From positions 62,001-126,000 of the forward strand of contig PYSS01000072.1 in assembly GCA_003049465.1 (NCBI GenBank): 64,000 bases of DNA, given 5' to 3'. Below the pieces are notes generated by a model. It had not been told where the DNA came from, ran no database searches, and worked only from the letters and a program-made list of their open reading frames with translations. This document shows, piece after piece, positions 33,242-43,139 of this stretch (position 1 is its first letter; each line of letters begins with the position of its first letter). The DNA comes from Magnaporthiopsis rhizophila (taxonomy: Eukaryota; Ascomycota; Sordariomycetes; Magnaporthales; Magnaporthaceae). Position numbers and translations under genes: made by a program.

Positions 33242-33345
33242 CTAGGTATCCTTGATGATATTCCCAGACTAGGTACCTACCTAGGTATCCTGACTATAGG
33301 ATATCATATCTCGGAGGATCTGATCTCTGAGATCGGAGATTCCCC
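33242..33345. repeat. Cluster of short palindromic motifs
   Basis: Contains ctaggtatcc twice (33242 and 33281 region), an actaggtacctacctaggta palindrome-rich core, ggatatcatatc and gatctctgagatc. These self-complementary words are packed into ~100 bp upstream of the hydrolase start. TAGGTACCTA-type words are, in my experience, frequent in repeat-derived DNA of Sordariomycetes. Confidence 0.6.
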
Positions 33346-33349
33346 CTAG

Positions 33350-33357
33350 CTTATAAA
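33350..33357 (-). promoter_or_regulatory. TATA-like element of the secreted hydrolase
   Basis: TTTATAAG on the minus strand, 173 nt upstream of the ATG at 33177. Consistent with a TATA box plus a ~140-nt leader. Confidence 0.4.
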
Positions 33358-34206
33358 CCCTCCTGCTTCCCGATGCACCTCCGATCGACAGTTCATGTCG
33401 GTAGCAGTGCTTGCCAAGCGACGACTCGACCCGGGTGGTGGTGCTGCCCGGCACTCATCGTCGGTAGTCCTGTTTCCCTCATAGAGAATCACCGGTTAAT
33501 CGCGCGGGGGATCAACGGCAGCGGAACGCAACTGCGGGGACTGGCCAATCTAGGGCTCGACAATAGCCGGGTGGCTGGAAACATGTTATCCTCCGAGATG
33601 GCCATCTTTACTTCTCGATCGCTAAGACGCGACCAGGGCTGTGGCCATCGCCGTGTTTTTCACACATCATGCTCGCCTGGTGGCCACATAAACTTGCCCC
33701 TGGGATTGCGGTTTGGCCGACGACATCTCGGTCATGTCCTGATTACGAGCGACATAGCACAATATCAAATAATAATAAAAAACAATAACGGAGGTCCAAG
33801 GCCCGTCGCCCGTCGGCAACCACGGCCCCCGTTCGCCTGCGCCTGACATATCTCCACGAAAACCTCCTTTCGCGCCCAAATCGAATGCCAGCCCCTACCG
33901 GAAACGGGAGGCGGCGGCGAAGCCCGAGGCAATGACAAACAGAGCATTAAGACGGGGCTTTTCCCCTATTCCAAACCCCCCAAACAAAAAGGAGGAAGCC
34001 CCACGCGCTCATGCGAGCCCCTATTCCGTATTCGAATGGAGTAGGCAGTTGAAAGTTTGTCCCCTGGGCAAGTCGCCATGGCACTGGCGATAGGCGGAGT
34101 GTGGGAACTATGGTCTGTCGATATCAGGCCTTGGCGAAAAAAAAACGGTCTGAGTAAAAGCCCCCATTTGCATGATGTCAAATCTCGTGTTTTCCTTGAT
34201 TTCTTT

Positions 34207-34214
34207 TATATAAA
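34207..34214 (+). promoter_or_regulatory. TATA box of the small secreted protein gene
   Basis: TATATAAA at 34207-34214, a near-consensus TATA box 180 nt upstream of the ATG at 34394, followed by a C/T- and A-rich leader ending in cgataaaATG. Strong TATA boxes are typical of regulated secreted-protein genes. Confidence 0.55.
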
Positions 34215-34393
34215 GAGGCCCGGCGTACCCAACTCCTTTGGAATGGAAGCCTTTCTTTTCCTCAGCTTCAAGCTATTAGCTAGTTACCACATTCGCTTTT
34301 CCAACATACACACGCTCGCTTTTGTTTACAGTCCAATAATATTTGCCAAATCTTTGATACCCACGGTTTGAATCGCCGCATTCCTCCGATAAA

Positions 34394-35031
34394 ATGCAGT
34401 TCTCCACCGCCTTCATCGCGGCCACGGCCGCCGTTCTGGCCAGCGCCAGCCCCATCGCGACCGCGCCTGCCACCGCCGATAAGACCTGGCTAATAACCGG
34501 CTGGGACGCTGGCTGTGGCCACGGCGGATGTTTCGGCCGTTCGTTTGCCACTTTTTTTTTTTTGTTTTGTTTCCCCTCCCTTCCATTCCCCACCCCCTTT
34601 CTCTCCCCCGTCCCCTATCCGTGCACTTCCTTTTAGGTAACGTTTTACTACTTGTGTTAAGGTTGACTCACTAACCCACATCCACGACAGAATTCACCGT
34701 CTCTGCCCCCGCTTCGACGGCCAACCCCGAGGCCCCTGCCCTCAACGCCACGTGCCAGATGCAGAACGAGGGCGGCCGTTATCTCCCCTGCACATGGAAC
34801 GGCGCCGACGCCGCCGCGGGCAAACGCGTTGTGGCGCGCCTGCTTCCCGCGATCCGCGTGCCCGGCGAAAACACGGTCGCGCGTTTCGAGGTCAGCTTCC
34901 AATACCCGCTGGCGAACAACCCCAACGCATACTACAACTGGACCGCCCAGGGCAACTCGACTTATAACCGGTTCATCGAGCCGCTTAAGACCTTCAACAT
35001 CCCTGTGACCAAGATTTTTGGCATTGCCTAA
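34394..35031 (+). CDS. Small secreted cysteine-containing protein, effector-like
   Basis: Two exons, 34394-34538 and 34691-35031, across a 152-bp intron (GTTCGT donor, CACTAAC branch point, CAG acceptor), give 161 residues. The join yields CGHGGCFGQFTVSAP. Residues 1-19 form a signal peptide. The mature part has four cysteines: Cys41 and Cys46, and a later pair in TCQM and PCTW, fitting two disulfides. The W-D-x-GC...GC...F-x-V pattern is one I associate with small secreted proteins of plant-associated ascomycetes; no biochemical function is known. Asn-x-Thr/Ser sites are present. The donor is non-optimal, so the join deserves an RNA check. Next gene downstream is AMMECR1, unrelated. Confidence 0.75.
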
Positions 35032-35616
35032 ATGGGTGGTTGCGCATGGGGCCCTGGCCAGTCAGATTACATAAGGGCCTAGGATAGATGGAGGGTCGCA
35101 CGCACCATTTGACCTTGATTCCTTTGCCAATACATATCTCTTTTGGCCTCTCTTTTGGTGCCTACCCTACCTGCCGTGATAGGTTGTTCGATGTGCAAGA
35201 TTGGGTTTATAGTAGGAGATGAAAAAGAAAGGCTTGGAAATCGGCCCTGAGTGCAGCCAAACAGATACGGCCGAAGCTAAGCTAAGCTCCATTTTTACCT
35301 CAAGCAGAGCACCCAGGTCATCCGACGTCACAGTCACAGCTCACAGCATGTGCTCTCAACCCCCCTCACTCAACAAAGCTCAAGTGAGCTTCCAATCCCA
35401 ACCCCGCATTTGCTCAAGCCAACCGCCGCCTCAAACGCGATCTCACAAACCCCTCCCGTCTTTTCCTGCGCTGCCGTCCGGTGTCTGTCATTTTCAATTT
35501 TTCTTGTCGTGAGCAGACCCGGTCGCTTCCTCTGCTTGCTTTCCCTTTTCTTTTGCCGACTGCCCGCTCAGCTTCTGCTGCCAGCCGCCAGCAAGCGGCC
35601 CTTGGCGACGACCGCG
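35032..35616. other. Intergenic region and AMMECR1 leader
   Basis: About 0.6 kb. Downstream of ~35350 the frame of the AMMECR1 gene is open without an ATG until 35617, and the DNA is C/T-rich, as in a 5' leader. No separate gene seen. Confidence 0.6.
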
Positions 35617-36471
35617 ATGGCGACCACCGAGCACTGCCTCTTCTGCTTCGAAACGCTGGCCGCCCACCTCGAGAGCCGCGAGCCGCTGTCTCTGGCCGAG
35701 GTGCAAAAGTCCTGGGCCGCCTACTTGGCTGCCGCCGACGACGACGCCGCCGCCAAGTCGGCCGCCCCAAAGCAGATCCCGGCCCTCCGCCGCCTCGCCG
35801 CGTCCCAGTCGGGCGCATCGTCGTCGTCGTCGGCCGCCTCGAGCACCACGTCCCTTTCGGCCGACACGGCTGCCACCACGCCCAACAACAGCAGCGGCGA
35901 GCAGCTGGCCACAGCGGAATCAGCAGCAGCAGCGGCGGCGGCGGCGGCACACCCGCCAGCCGAGTCCCCACTCTTCGTGACGTGGAACACGATCTCGGCG
36001 CGGCACGGCGCCTCGCTGCGCGGCTGCATCGGAACCTTCGAGGCGCAGCCGCTCGAGGAGGGCCTGTCGTCGTACGCGCTGACGGCGGCGCTGCACGACA
36101 CGCGCTTCGACCCGGTCCGGCTCCGCGAGCTGCCCTCGCTCGAGGCGGCCGTGACGCTGCTGACCGACTTCGAGGACGCCGACGACGCCGACGACTGGGA
36201 GCTCGGCCTGCACGGCCTGCGCATCAGCTTCTACCACCACGGCCGCCGCTACGGCGCCACGTACCTGCCCGACGTCGCGCCCGAGCAGGGCTGGACCAAG
36301 GATGAGACGGTCGTGAGCCTCATGCGCAAGGCCGGCTGGATGGGCCGCAAGGACCACTGGCGCGACGTCGACTTGAAGGTCGTGCGCTACCAGGGCCATA
36401 AGGAGAGCGTCGAGTACCAGATCTACAAGCGCTGGAGGGACTGGGCCGACAAGAACCCGCCCGCGCCGTGA
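35617..36471 (+). CDS. AMMECR1-domain protein
   Basis: Intronless, 284 residues from the ATG at 35617 (the open frame runs 89 codons further upstream but without a good start). The AMMECR1 domain is split: an N-terminal helix block (HCLFCFETLAAHL) and, after a Ser/Ala-rich low-complexity insert at ~55-110, the core with LRGCIGTFEAQPL near residue 135, DTRFDPV, and a C-terminal EQGWTKDETVVSLMRKAGW block. The R-G-C-I-G motif is the hallmark of this deeply conserved family found in eukaryotes and archaea. The biochemical role is unclear; the human member was linked to a deletion syndrome. Cytosolic or nuclear, no signal peptide. Confidence 0.92.
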   Translation: MATTEHCLFCFETLAAHLESREPLSLAEVQKSWAAYLAAADDDAAAKSAAPKQIPALRRLAASQSGASSSSSAASSTTSLSADTAATTPNNSSGEQLATAESAAAAAAAAAHPPAESPLFVTWNTISARHGASLRGCIGTFEAQPLEEGLSSYALTAALHDTRFDPVRLRELPSLEAAVTLLTDFEDADDADDWELGLHGLRISFYHHGRRYGATYLPDVAPEQGWTKDETVVSLMRKAGWMGRKDHWRDVDLKVVRYQGHKESVEYQIYKRWRDWADKNPPAP

Positions 36472-37273
36472 ACGAGCAGGTGGTGATCCCATCCCGTGAT
36501 TTTAAATACGTTGCCCTAATTTCTCTCCATAATTCAACCTCCCAACTGCTCCCCAGCAGGGTCATCGGTTTTATATAAGGGATCCCGACACGACATGCGA
36601 GGTGGCTTTTGGGAGCGCTAGAAAGCAATAGTAGATGGTCTGCCCATATACATGCTGGATGGAGTTTTTCTTCTTCTTTGGTTGTGCGTCGATCGATCAG
36701 TGATCTGCGCAATGGTCTGGGTTTGCTCTCTTTCCATCATTTTACAACTTTTCCTATCGGCGTCCAAGGCGAGTAGTGGCCGGGCACGGGGGGTGCTTTA
36801 GGTATGTCATTTCGGGTTTTTATCATTAGAGAGCTCAGAAAGGGCTCCAACGGGGAGGCTCTCAATGGCCTTCTTCGTCGCAACAGCATTATTTCGAATA
36901 CGATACACCGTAATTGCTGCGCTGCTCAAATCTGTGGATACGTCTTTACTGCAATGGGATTTGGGGACAAGCAGCAGTCGTTGGCAGGACCGGCTTTAGG
37001 TCCCCTCACGGAATTCATCTGCCAGACGCCTTGTCCGATAAGTGAGCGCGTAAGCCGGTTGTAGTAGTGAGTGACTCTGCGGAATAACAACCCTAGAGGA
37101 AGCCTACATCGAGCTGGTAACCACCGGGCCAGCCAAAGGGTAACATCATTAAGCATATGAGCCACACCGTGAGCTCGTTGAGTTCTTGAGCCCAGAAGCC
37201 TATAAAAATACCATAAAACAGCATTTCTGGGAATTATGTGGTATCTACACGTAGGCGCTGGCTTGACACATCT
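36472..37273. other. Convergent intergenic region
   Basis: About 0.8 kb between the 3' ends of the AMMECR1 gene and SGT2. No supported gene. T-rich near 36540-36760. Confidence 0.6.
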
Positions 37274-38530
37274 TTACTGCCCGGCTCCACGACCGGCTCC
37301 GGCGCCGGCACCGCCACCTCCCATCATTGATCGGGCCCTGGAAATGCATAGCTGGGTCAGTACACTCGAGACTTAGCGGTTCATTAGAGATGAGGGTCCT
37401 TGGGAAAGTCTCACATCTCTGCGATGGTGGGATCTGACATGAGGGCCGACATGTCGGGCATGCCGCCGCCGCTGCTGAACTGGTTCGCCATCTCGCGCAG
37501 GCGCGGGTTGCTCATCAGGTTGCTCATCATGTCTGGGTTGCTCATGAGGCTCTGCGCCATCGAGGCGAACATGGGGTTGTTCATGATGGAGCCGAAGTCG
37601 GGCATGCCGCCGCCACCGCCACCAGCGCCAGCGCCAGCGCCGCCTAGCAGGTCGCTTAGGCTCGGCGTGGCGCCGCGGGCGGCGTTGCCCGCGACGTTGA
37701 GGCCCAGCTCCTCCACCTTCCTCTTGGCCGTCTCGTACCCCTTCTTCATGGGCTCGCTACCGCCGTTGCCCTCGTACTCGATGCCCTTTTCGTAGGCCTC
37801 CATGGAGCCCTGGGGGTCACCGAGGGCGAACCTGGCCAGGCCCAGGCGGCTCCATGCCTTGGTGTACTTGGGGTCGATGGCGACGGCCGCCTCGGCGTCG
37901 GCGCGCGCTTTGTCGTGGTTCTTGTCGGCGCTGTAGGCGGCGGCGCGGTTGGACAGGTAGATGACGTTGTCCGGGTTCAGGGCCAACGCCTGGGAGTAGT
38001 AGTCGACGGCGGCCGTGTAGTCCTTCTGCGCCATGGCTGCATTGCCCTTGGACTTGAGGGCCTCGGCCTCCTTCTTCTTCTCCTCCGATACAGGGGCGGC
38101 GGCGGCAGCGGAGTCGCCGGCGGCCGGCTTGGATGCGCCCTTTAGCTTCTCGTAGACGGAGTAGATCTTGACCAGGTTCTGGTCGCCGATGGCGGCCGAG
38201 ACGGCGGCCTTGTCTGTAGGGTCGATCTTGAACGACTCGGCGATGCAGTTAACAGCCACATCGATCGATTCCCGGTCGTCGGCAGCGAGGGTGCCGTCAC
38301 TGGCCGAGGTCGTGAGGAAGTCGCAGATGGCTAGCGCCAGGCGTTGCTTCGATGTTGTGGCCTTTACGATTTGGATTGAGACATGTTAGAACTCATATCC
38401 TGTATGAGGACATAGCATCCATAGAAGCATGAAGCTCAACCTTTTCGCCTGAGTAGGTGAAGGTTATCGCCTTGCCACGCTAAAAGGCTGCCGCCGCCCG
38501 TCATGTGGGTATTGAGAAATTACCCACCAT
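37274..38530 (-). CDS. SGT2: Small glutamine-rich TPR co-chaperone SGT2/SGTA
   Basis: 337 residues in three exons: 38530-38528 (ATG only), 38361-37415 and 37337-37274. The last intron (77 bp, GTGAGA...CAG) restores PTIAEMARSMMGGG. The first exon is inferred: exon 2 is open back to a stop with no in-frame ATG, while ATG|GTGGGT at 38530 plus an upstream CTAAC branch point and AAAG acceptor give MATTSKQRLALAICDFL, the family N-terminus, and the total length is a multiple of three. Domains: N-terminal dimerisation domain (~1-65, binds Get4/5), three TPRs (~90-210, bind Hsp70/90), and a Met/Asn-rich C-terminal substrate-binding region (NPMFASMAQSLMSNP). SGT2 hands tail-anchored proteins to the GET pathway. 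High confidence in identity, moderate in exon 1. Confidence 0.9.
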
Positions 38531-39028
38531 ATTGTGTAACGACTCAACCGTACTGTGCCGAAGACGGAGATGGCGACGAGGATGCGATCGTTCTCTTGCT
38601 GCTCAGCAGGAACACCGTCGATAGCGCAAAGAGCAGGTGAGAGTGGACCGCAAAGCAGAGATGGGAGACCGGATCTTGGGTTTGATTTGTATTTTTTGTC
38701 TTCTCAACCGCGCTTCCGCAGTTACACACTCCACCCGCCAGTGGAAGCAGATGGAGGGGTCGAGAAACCCAGACACCCCTGCAGGCCGCCGGGTTGCTGC
38801 GCCACGAAGCCACAGTTGATGCAGTTCAGAGAGGAAGGGCCCAGACCGTCGCTGTGCCCCTGTGCGACGTCAGTTTGCCCCGCTTTGGAGCTCAACTGGG
38901 TCGCATCGTTTCCGGAGCCTCACCTTTTTCTAGCCTTCAGCTGAGGTTATTTCATCTCGCAGACTCGACAAACGGCCGAGAAGCCGGTATCCTCTCTCCC
39001 CCATCGGGAGCCCCCCCTCTCGCCCAGT
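38531..39028. other. Divergent promoter region
   Basis: About 0.5 kb shared between divergent SGT2 and the RINGv gene. No gene. Mixed composition, C-rich just before the ATG at 39029. Confidence 0.6.
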
Positions 39029-40140
39029 ATGTCGAGCGATTCCGGCACATCGTCTTCGGCTACCGATAGGCCAGGCACACCGACCACAGCGACCGGCGCG
39101 CTGACGCCATCGCGAACCTCGAGCGCCGACACACGCACCGCAAGCACCGCCAGCACCGCCAGCACCTCTAGCACCGCTAGCACCACTAGCACTGCAAGCC
39201 CACCACGGCCGCAGCCAACGAGGACGCAGTCGATATCGGACCCGAACGTTCACGTCTGCTTCATATGTCTACTCAATTCCCACGAGACGCCCGGCGCAAC
39301 CTGGGTGAACCCCTGCCCCTGCACCCTGGAAGCACACGAGGAATGCATGCTGAAGTGGGTGGCGCAAATGGAGGCTTCGGGCAGCCCTGGCGGCGGCAGG
39401 CGTGGCTCCAGAACTAGGGGCGGCCTGCGCTGCCCGGCCTGCAAGGGCGTCATCCAGGTGTTTGAGCCCTTCGACCCTATGATGTGGCTGCGCGACCGCG
39501 CCCACCGCGCCTTCAGCCGCGCCTCCCCTGTCATGCTGCTCAGCATGCTGGGCTCCTTTGCCGTGGCCGGGTCCGCGCACTACGGCATCACGGCCATGTC
39601 GTTGTTCGCCGGCGGCAACACAACCATGACTTGGCTACGTGTGGGCGAGATGAGCAGAAGACCGTCGGGCGTCGTCTGGTGGAGGCACGCCCCGACCTAT
39701 GCCTTCGTCAGCAGAGCCTGGTTGCTGCACCTGCTCATGCCGGGTCTGCTACTGAACAAGGCTATTCCCGGCATCGACACATACCTACTGCTTCCTGTCT
39801 CTCTTGCCGTAAGTCTTTATTCCGTACACGTCTCTTACCATCACCCGCGATCGCGGCTGTCTTGACTTACGCGCTCTCAATGCAGTACGGATTCTCCTTG
39901 GCGGCGCGAGACCAAATGCCCATCTGGCCGCTCTCCCCCGAGTGGACAATGACAGTGATGCCCTGCATCAGCCTGTCCTACTGCCATCTGTACTACGAGT
40001 TCTTTGGCCGCTTTGAGAGGCGGCTCAACCAAACTCTCCGCGGTAACCAAGTTCTGGACGAGACGGAGGTGCGACAGCCACCACAGGAAGAGGAACGGCA
40101 GCAAGGTCGCCAGCAGCGAGCCGGTGGTCGAGTCGGAGCC

Positions 40141-40186
<46 letters not shown>

Positions 40187-41019
40187 AGAACAATGTCGGC
40201 ATCGGCACGGCAATCTTCAGATTGGCAGGCGCCTTCGTCAACATATTCCTCGAGGATGCGATTGATATCGGAGACGATGAGGAGGAGGAGGAGGAGGAGG
40301 AAGCTGAGGTAGAAGGCCTTATCGAGGTCGAAGTTGGTGTGGATGAGCAGGGCAGGCTCCAAATCGAAGTCCACAATGAGGAGGGAGCTGCGGTGCTGGA
40401 AGGTGACCCGGAAGCCCGCGCTGTTCTCGAGCAAGCCATCCAAGCTGTGCAGGCAGACATGGACGCCGCGGCCCCAGCTGTCCACGGCCAGGAGCCTGCC
40501 GCTGCTGCCGCCGCCGCCGCCGAGGAGACGGCGCCAGCCCAGCCGTGGGAGGTCGTGCCAGCGCTTCCGGCTGTCGCCGCAGCAGAGGCGCCGCCGGCAC
40601 AAGATGCTCCGGCGGCCGATCCTCCTCCTCCCATCGACCCGGACCAAGAGAATCGGAACCGGCCGCAATGGCAGCGACAGGTTGGCGCTGGTAACACGGG
40701 CGGCACCTGGTCCAGAATCATCAACGGGACCGTCGCGGCGCTGCTCCTGCCGCACATATCGTATCTGGTGGGCGAGCTGCTGCGCGTGACCTTGCCATCG
40801 CGCTGGGTCCGGTCGCCCGCCTGGGGAAAGCCTAAGGGGCTGCTTCAGCATCGTTGGGGACGCAGCCTCATGGGCGGCTGTCTGTTCGTGGTGCTGCGGG
40901 ACGCGCTCCTACTCTACTTCAAGTATCGGCAGGTTCAGCTTCGGAAGAACCGCCGCGTCAAGAACGTCGAGAGACGGCTTGGCGGAAGAAGAGGTGCTTC
41001 GACCTCGGCCGCCTCCTGA
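39029..41019 (+). CDS. RING-variant (RINGv/MARCH-type) membrane E3 ubiquitin ligase
   Basis: Two exons, 39029-39808 and 39886-41019, across a 77-bp GTAAGT...GCAG intron (phase 0), give 637 residues. A Ser/Thr-rich N-terminus precedes a C4HC3 RING-CH domain at 77-138: Cys77, Cys80, Cys96, Cys98, His103, Cys106, Cys135, Cys138. Several hydrophobic segments follow (about 167-190, 227-250, 255-275), then a low-complexity middle with Asn15, a Glu run and an Ala/Pro-rich part, and a C-terminal membrane-like segment with IINGTVAALLLPHISYLVGELL and CLFVVLRDALLLYF. It should ubiquitinate membrane or cytosolic substrates at an internal membrane (family role); substrates unknown. It is too short to be Doa10. 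The Asn run is encoded by a pure AAC repeat. Confidence 0.87.
40141..40185 (+). repeat. (AAC)15 coding microsatellite
   Basis: Fifteen consecutive Asn codons (14 AAC, last AAT) in the linker of the RINGv protein. The near-absence of synonymous change implies recent expansion. A Glu-codon run of GAG/GAA follows ~95 bp downstream. Confidence 0.95.
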
Positions 41020-41469
41020 GAATCTGCATGCCAGCAAAGTGACAAACCTAACTAGAAGCTAAATGGGATGACAAGCACTTTCCGGGACTTTCACAAGCCC
41101 CTTGCGTGGATGGTTCCTTTTCTTGTCTCCTCTTTTCTTTGGGCTTGACATCTTTCTTCCTCCTCAGTTGTGTTGGCACGATAGGCGATACGGGCGGGAC
41201 ATGGCGGAACTCATAGAAGAGGATTCATCAAAACCTGGCCACAGAGTTTATAATTGAACAAGCATCCTAAAGGCTTATGTTTTATACGCATGAATATCAT
41301 GAGTATCACAGAATGACGTGCATGTGAAGATGTAGGAAACGTTGTGAACCACGATATTCCTTTCCATACACCTGCTCTCGTCAGTGAACACCTCCTGGTG
41401 ATAATGATCCAAAAGCTCGAGCCCAAAAAGTAGATACATATATACAAATGTGGCGGCCTCCGATTTGAA
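41020..41469. other. Convergent 3' intergenic region
   Basis: About 0.45 kb between the 3' ends of the RINGv and galactokinase genes; T-rich near 41110-41160, AT-richer near 41220-41450. Nothing else seen. Confidence 0.65.
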
Positions 41470-43139
41470 TCACTCAAGCGTGCCCTGCTCAATGAAGAAC
41501 AGCGCGCTGCCGCTGCCGGGCCGGCTCACGACAACGGCGCCCTCCTTCTGCTCCGGAGTCAGGTCCCGCTTGGAGTAGTATTCCTTCTCCCAGGCCTCGG
41601 TCACGGCGGCGACCTTGTCGGCGGGCACGAGGTGGACGCTACAGCCGCCCCAGCCGGCGCCCGTCAGGCGGCTGCCGTAGCTGCCGGCCCTGCGGGCAAT
41701 GGCGCACAGCTCGTCGATCTCGGGGCAGCTGCACTCGTAGAGGTCGCGGCACGAGTCCTGGGTCTCGTTGAGCTTGGCGCCCAGCAGCGCATTGTACGCG
41801 GTCGTGTCGGAACCAGCGGCGGCGGCGGTGGCACCAGGCTTCTCGAGCAGGGCCATGAACTCGAGGACGCGCAGGGCCTCGGAGAAGACGTGCTCGGCGC
41901 GCTGGCGCAGTTTGAAGCGGTCGGCGCGGACGGGGAAGCGCGAAGTGAACTTGGCGTTGAGATCGTCGACCGTCGTGCCCAGGGCCGCGGCCACCTCGTC
42001 GCGCGTGTAGCCCTCTTCTTTGGTCAGGGTGGAGCGCGCGAGCGCCAGCAGCAGGGCGAGCTGCTCCTGCTGGGTCGCGGGTGCCGCGGGGCCACCGTTG
42101 GCCGCGCGCGTGGCGAAGTAGGTCTCGTGGAAGCCGTGCAGGGAGATCCCGAGCGGGGAGCTGTCGGCCGGCAGGGGCAGGCCCGGCGGGTTGAGAGCGG
42201 CGTGGAGGTAAGCGGCCGCCAGTGTGCACTCGACCACGCGTAGGTTGTACTGGACCGGCCCCGTGACGAACTTGTTGGCCGTGACGAAAGACTGGGCGAT
42301 GACGAAGCAGAGCTCCGGGTTGGTGGCCGGGAAGAACACCGGCTTCGCCGTGAGGGTCGGGGTGAAGGAGACGAAGAGCGCAGAGCCGCGCTGGGAGAAG
42401 ACCGAGGCGGACTGATCCATTCTGTTCTTCCAAGTCAGCACGAGCTATCACCACACATATAAACATGCTAGAATCTCTCTCCCACTACTCACCCTCCAGA
42501 GTTGACGCCGACGCCGCGCTCGCTGACGATGGCGAGCTCGGTGAGTTCCTTCTTGTCGACGTCCTTCTCGCCGTTGGCAACCATAACAGCCAGCGCGCTG
42601 GCGCTCGTAAAGGCAGCGCTGGAGCTCACGCCGCCGCCGACGGGGACGGTGCCGTCCATCAGGACTCGCATGCCGCGGGGGACGAAGCCATCGCCGCGCT
42701 TGCGGCGCAGCAGCTCGAGGGAGCCGCGCAGGCCGCACTTGAAGTAGTTGGTCCACTCGTGCACCGTGCTGTCGATCTCGACGTCGCCGGACACGGGCAG
42801 CTCAAACTCCTTGGCGGGGAACCTGTCGCCCAGCACGTTGGCGATCTGCACCCTGTGCGTGCCTCCCGTCGTGCTGCTGCTGCTGCCCGCATCCTCGGGC
42901 GCCACGGCGATCAGGGCGTCGGCGGCGATGGCCATGGGCAGCACCGAGTACAGACTGTAGTCGATGTGCTCGCCGATGATGTTGACGCGGCCCGGCGACC
43001 GTGCCACAAAGGCCGGCGGGTGGCCGTACAGCTCCTGGAACCGCGCGACCAGGCGCTTCCAGCGCGCCCGCTCCGAGTCGAGCGCCGGCGCCGGGTAGAT
43101 GTCCGCGAGGGACTGGGCCTTGGGGACGGGACCGGACAT
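41470..43139 (-). CDS. GAL1: Galactokinase
   Basis: Two exons, 43139-42493 and 42421-41470, across a 71-bp GTGAGT...ACAG intron, give 532 residues. The join reads VNSGGMDQSASV, the family's catalytic segment (Asp218 is the expected base). The N-terminal galactokinase signature GRVNIIGEHIDY is at 50-61, the GHMP ATP-binding motif PVGGGVSSSAAF at ~165-177, and the C-terminal GHMP motif SRLTGAGWGGCSVHL near 430-445. The enzyme phosphorylates galactose at C1, the first committed step of the Leloir pathway, in the cytosol. Length is usual for fungal GAL1. It is divergent from EB1 across 2 kb. A small Ser run (GSSSST) is an insert. Whether it doubles as an inducer-sensing protein cannot be told here. 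Confidence 0.96.

Larger units (their letters stand above)
33178..34393. other. Divergent intergenic region with promoter elements
   Basis: About 1.2 kb separating the divergent secreted hydrolase and the cysteine-containing secreted protein. It contains TATA elements for both sides and a patch of CTAGGTATCC/TAGGTACCTA palindromic motifs at 33242-33300. No open frame is supported. Confidence 0.6.

Noticed and set aside
29740..36471. Secondary-metabolite biosynthetic cluster
   Set aside because: No polyketide synthase, peptide synthetase, terpene cyclase or P450 is present in the window.
40004..40851. Minus-strand frames opposite the RINGv gene with Val/Leu/Cys runs
   Set aside because: Antisense reading of the AAC and GAG repeats.
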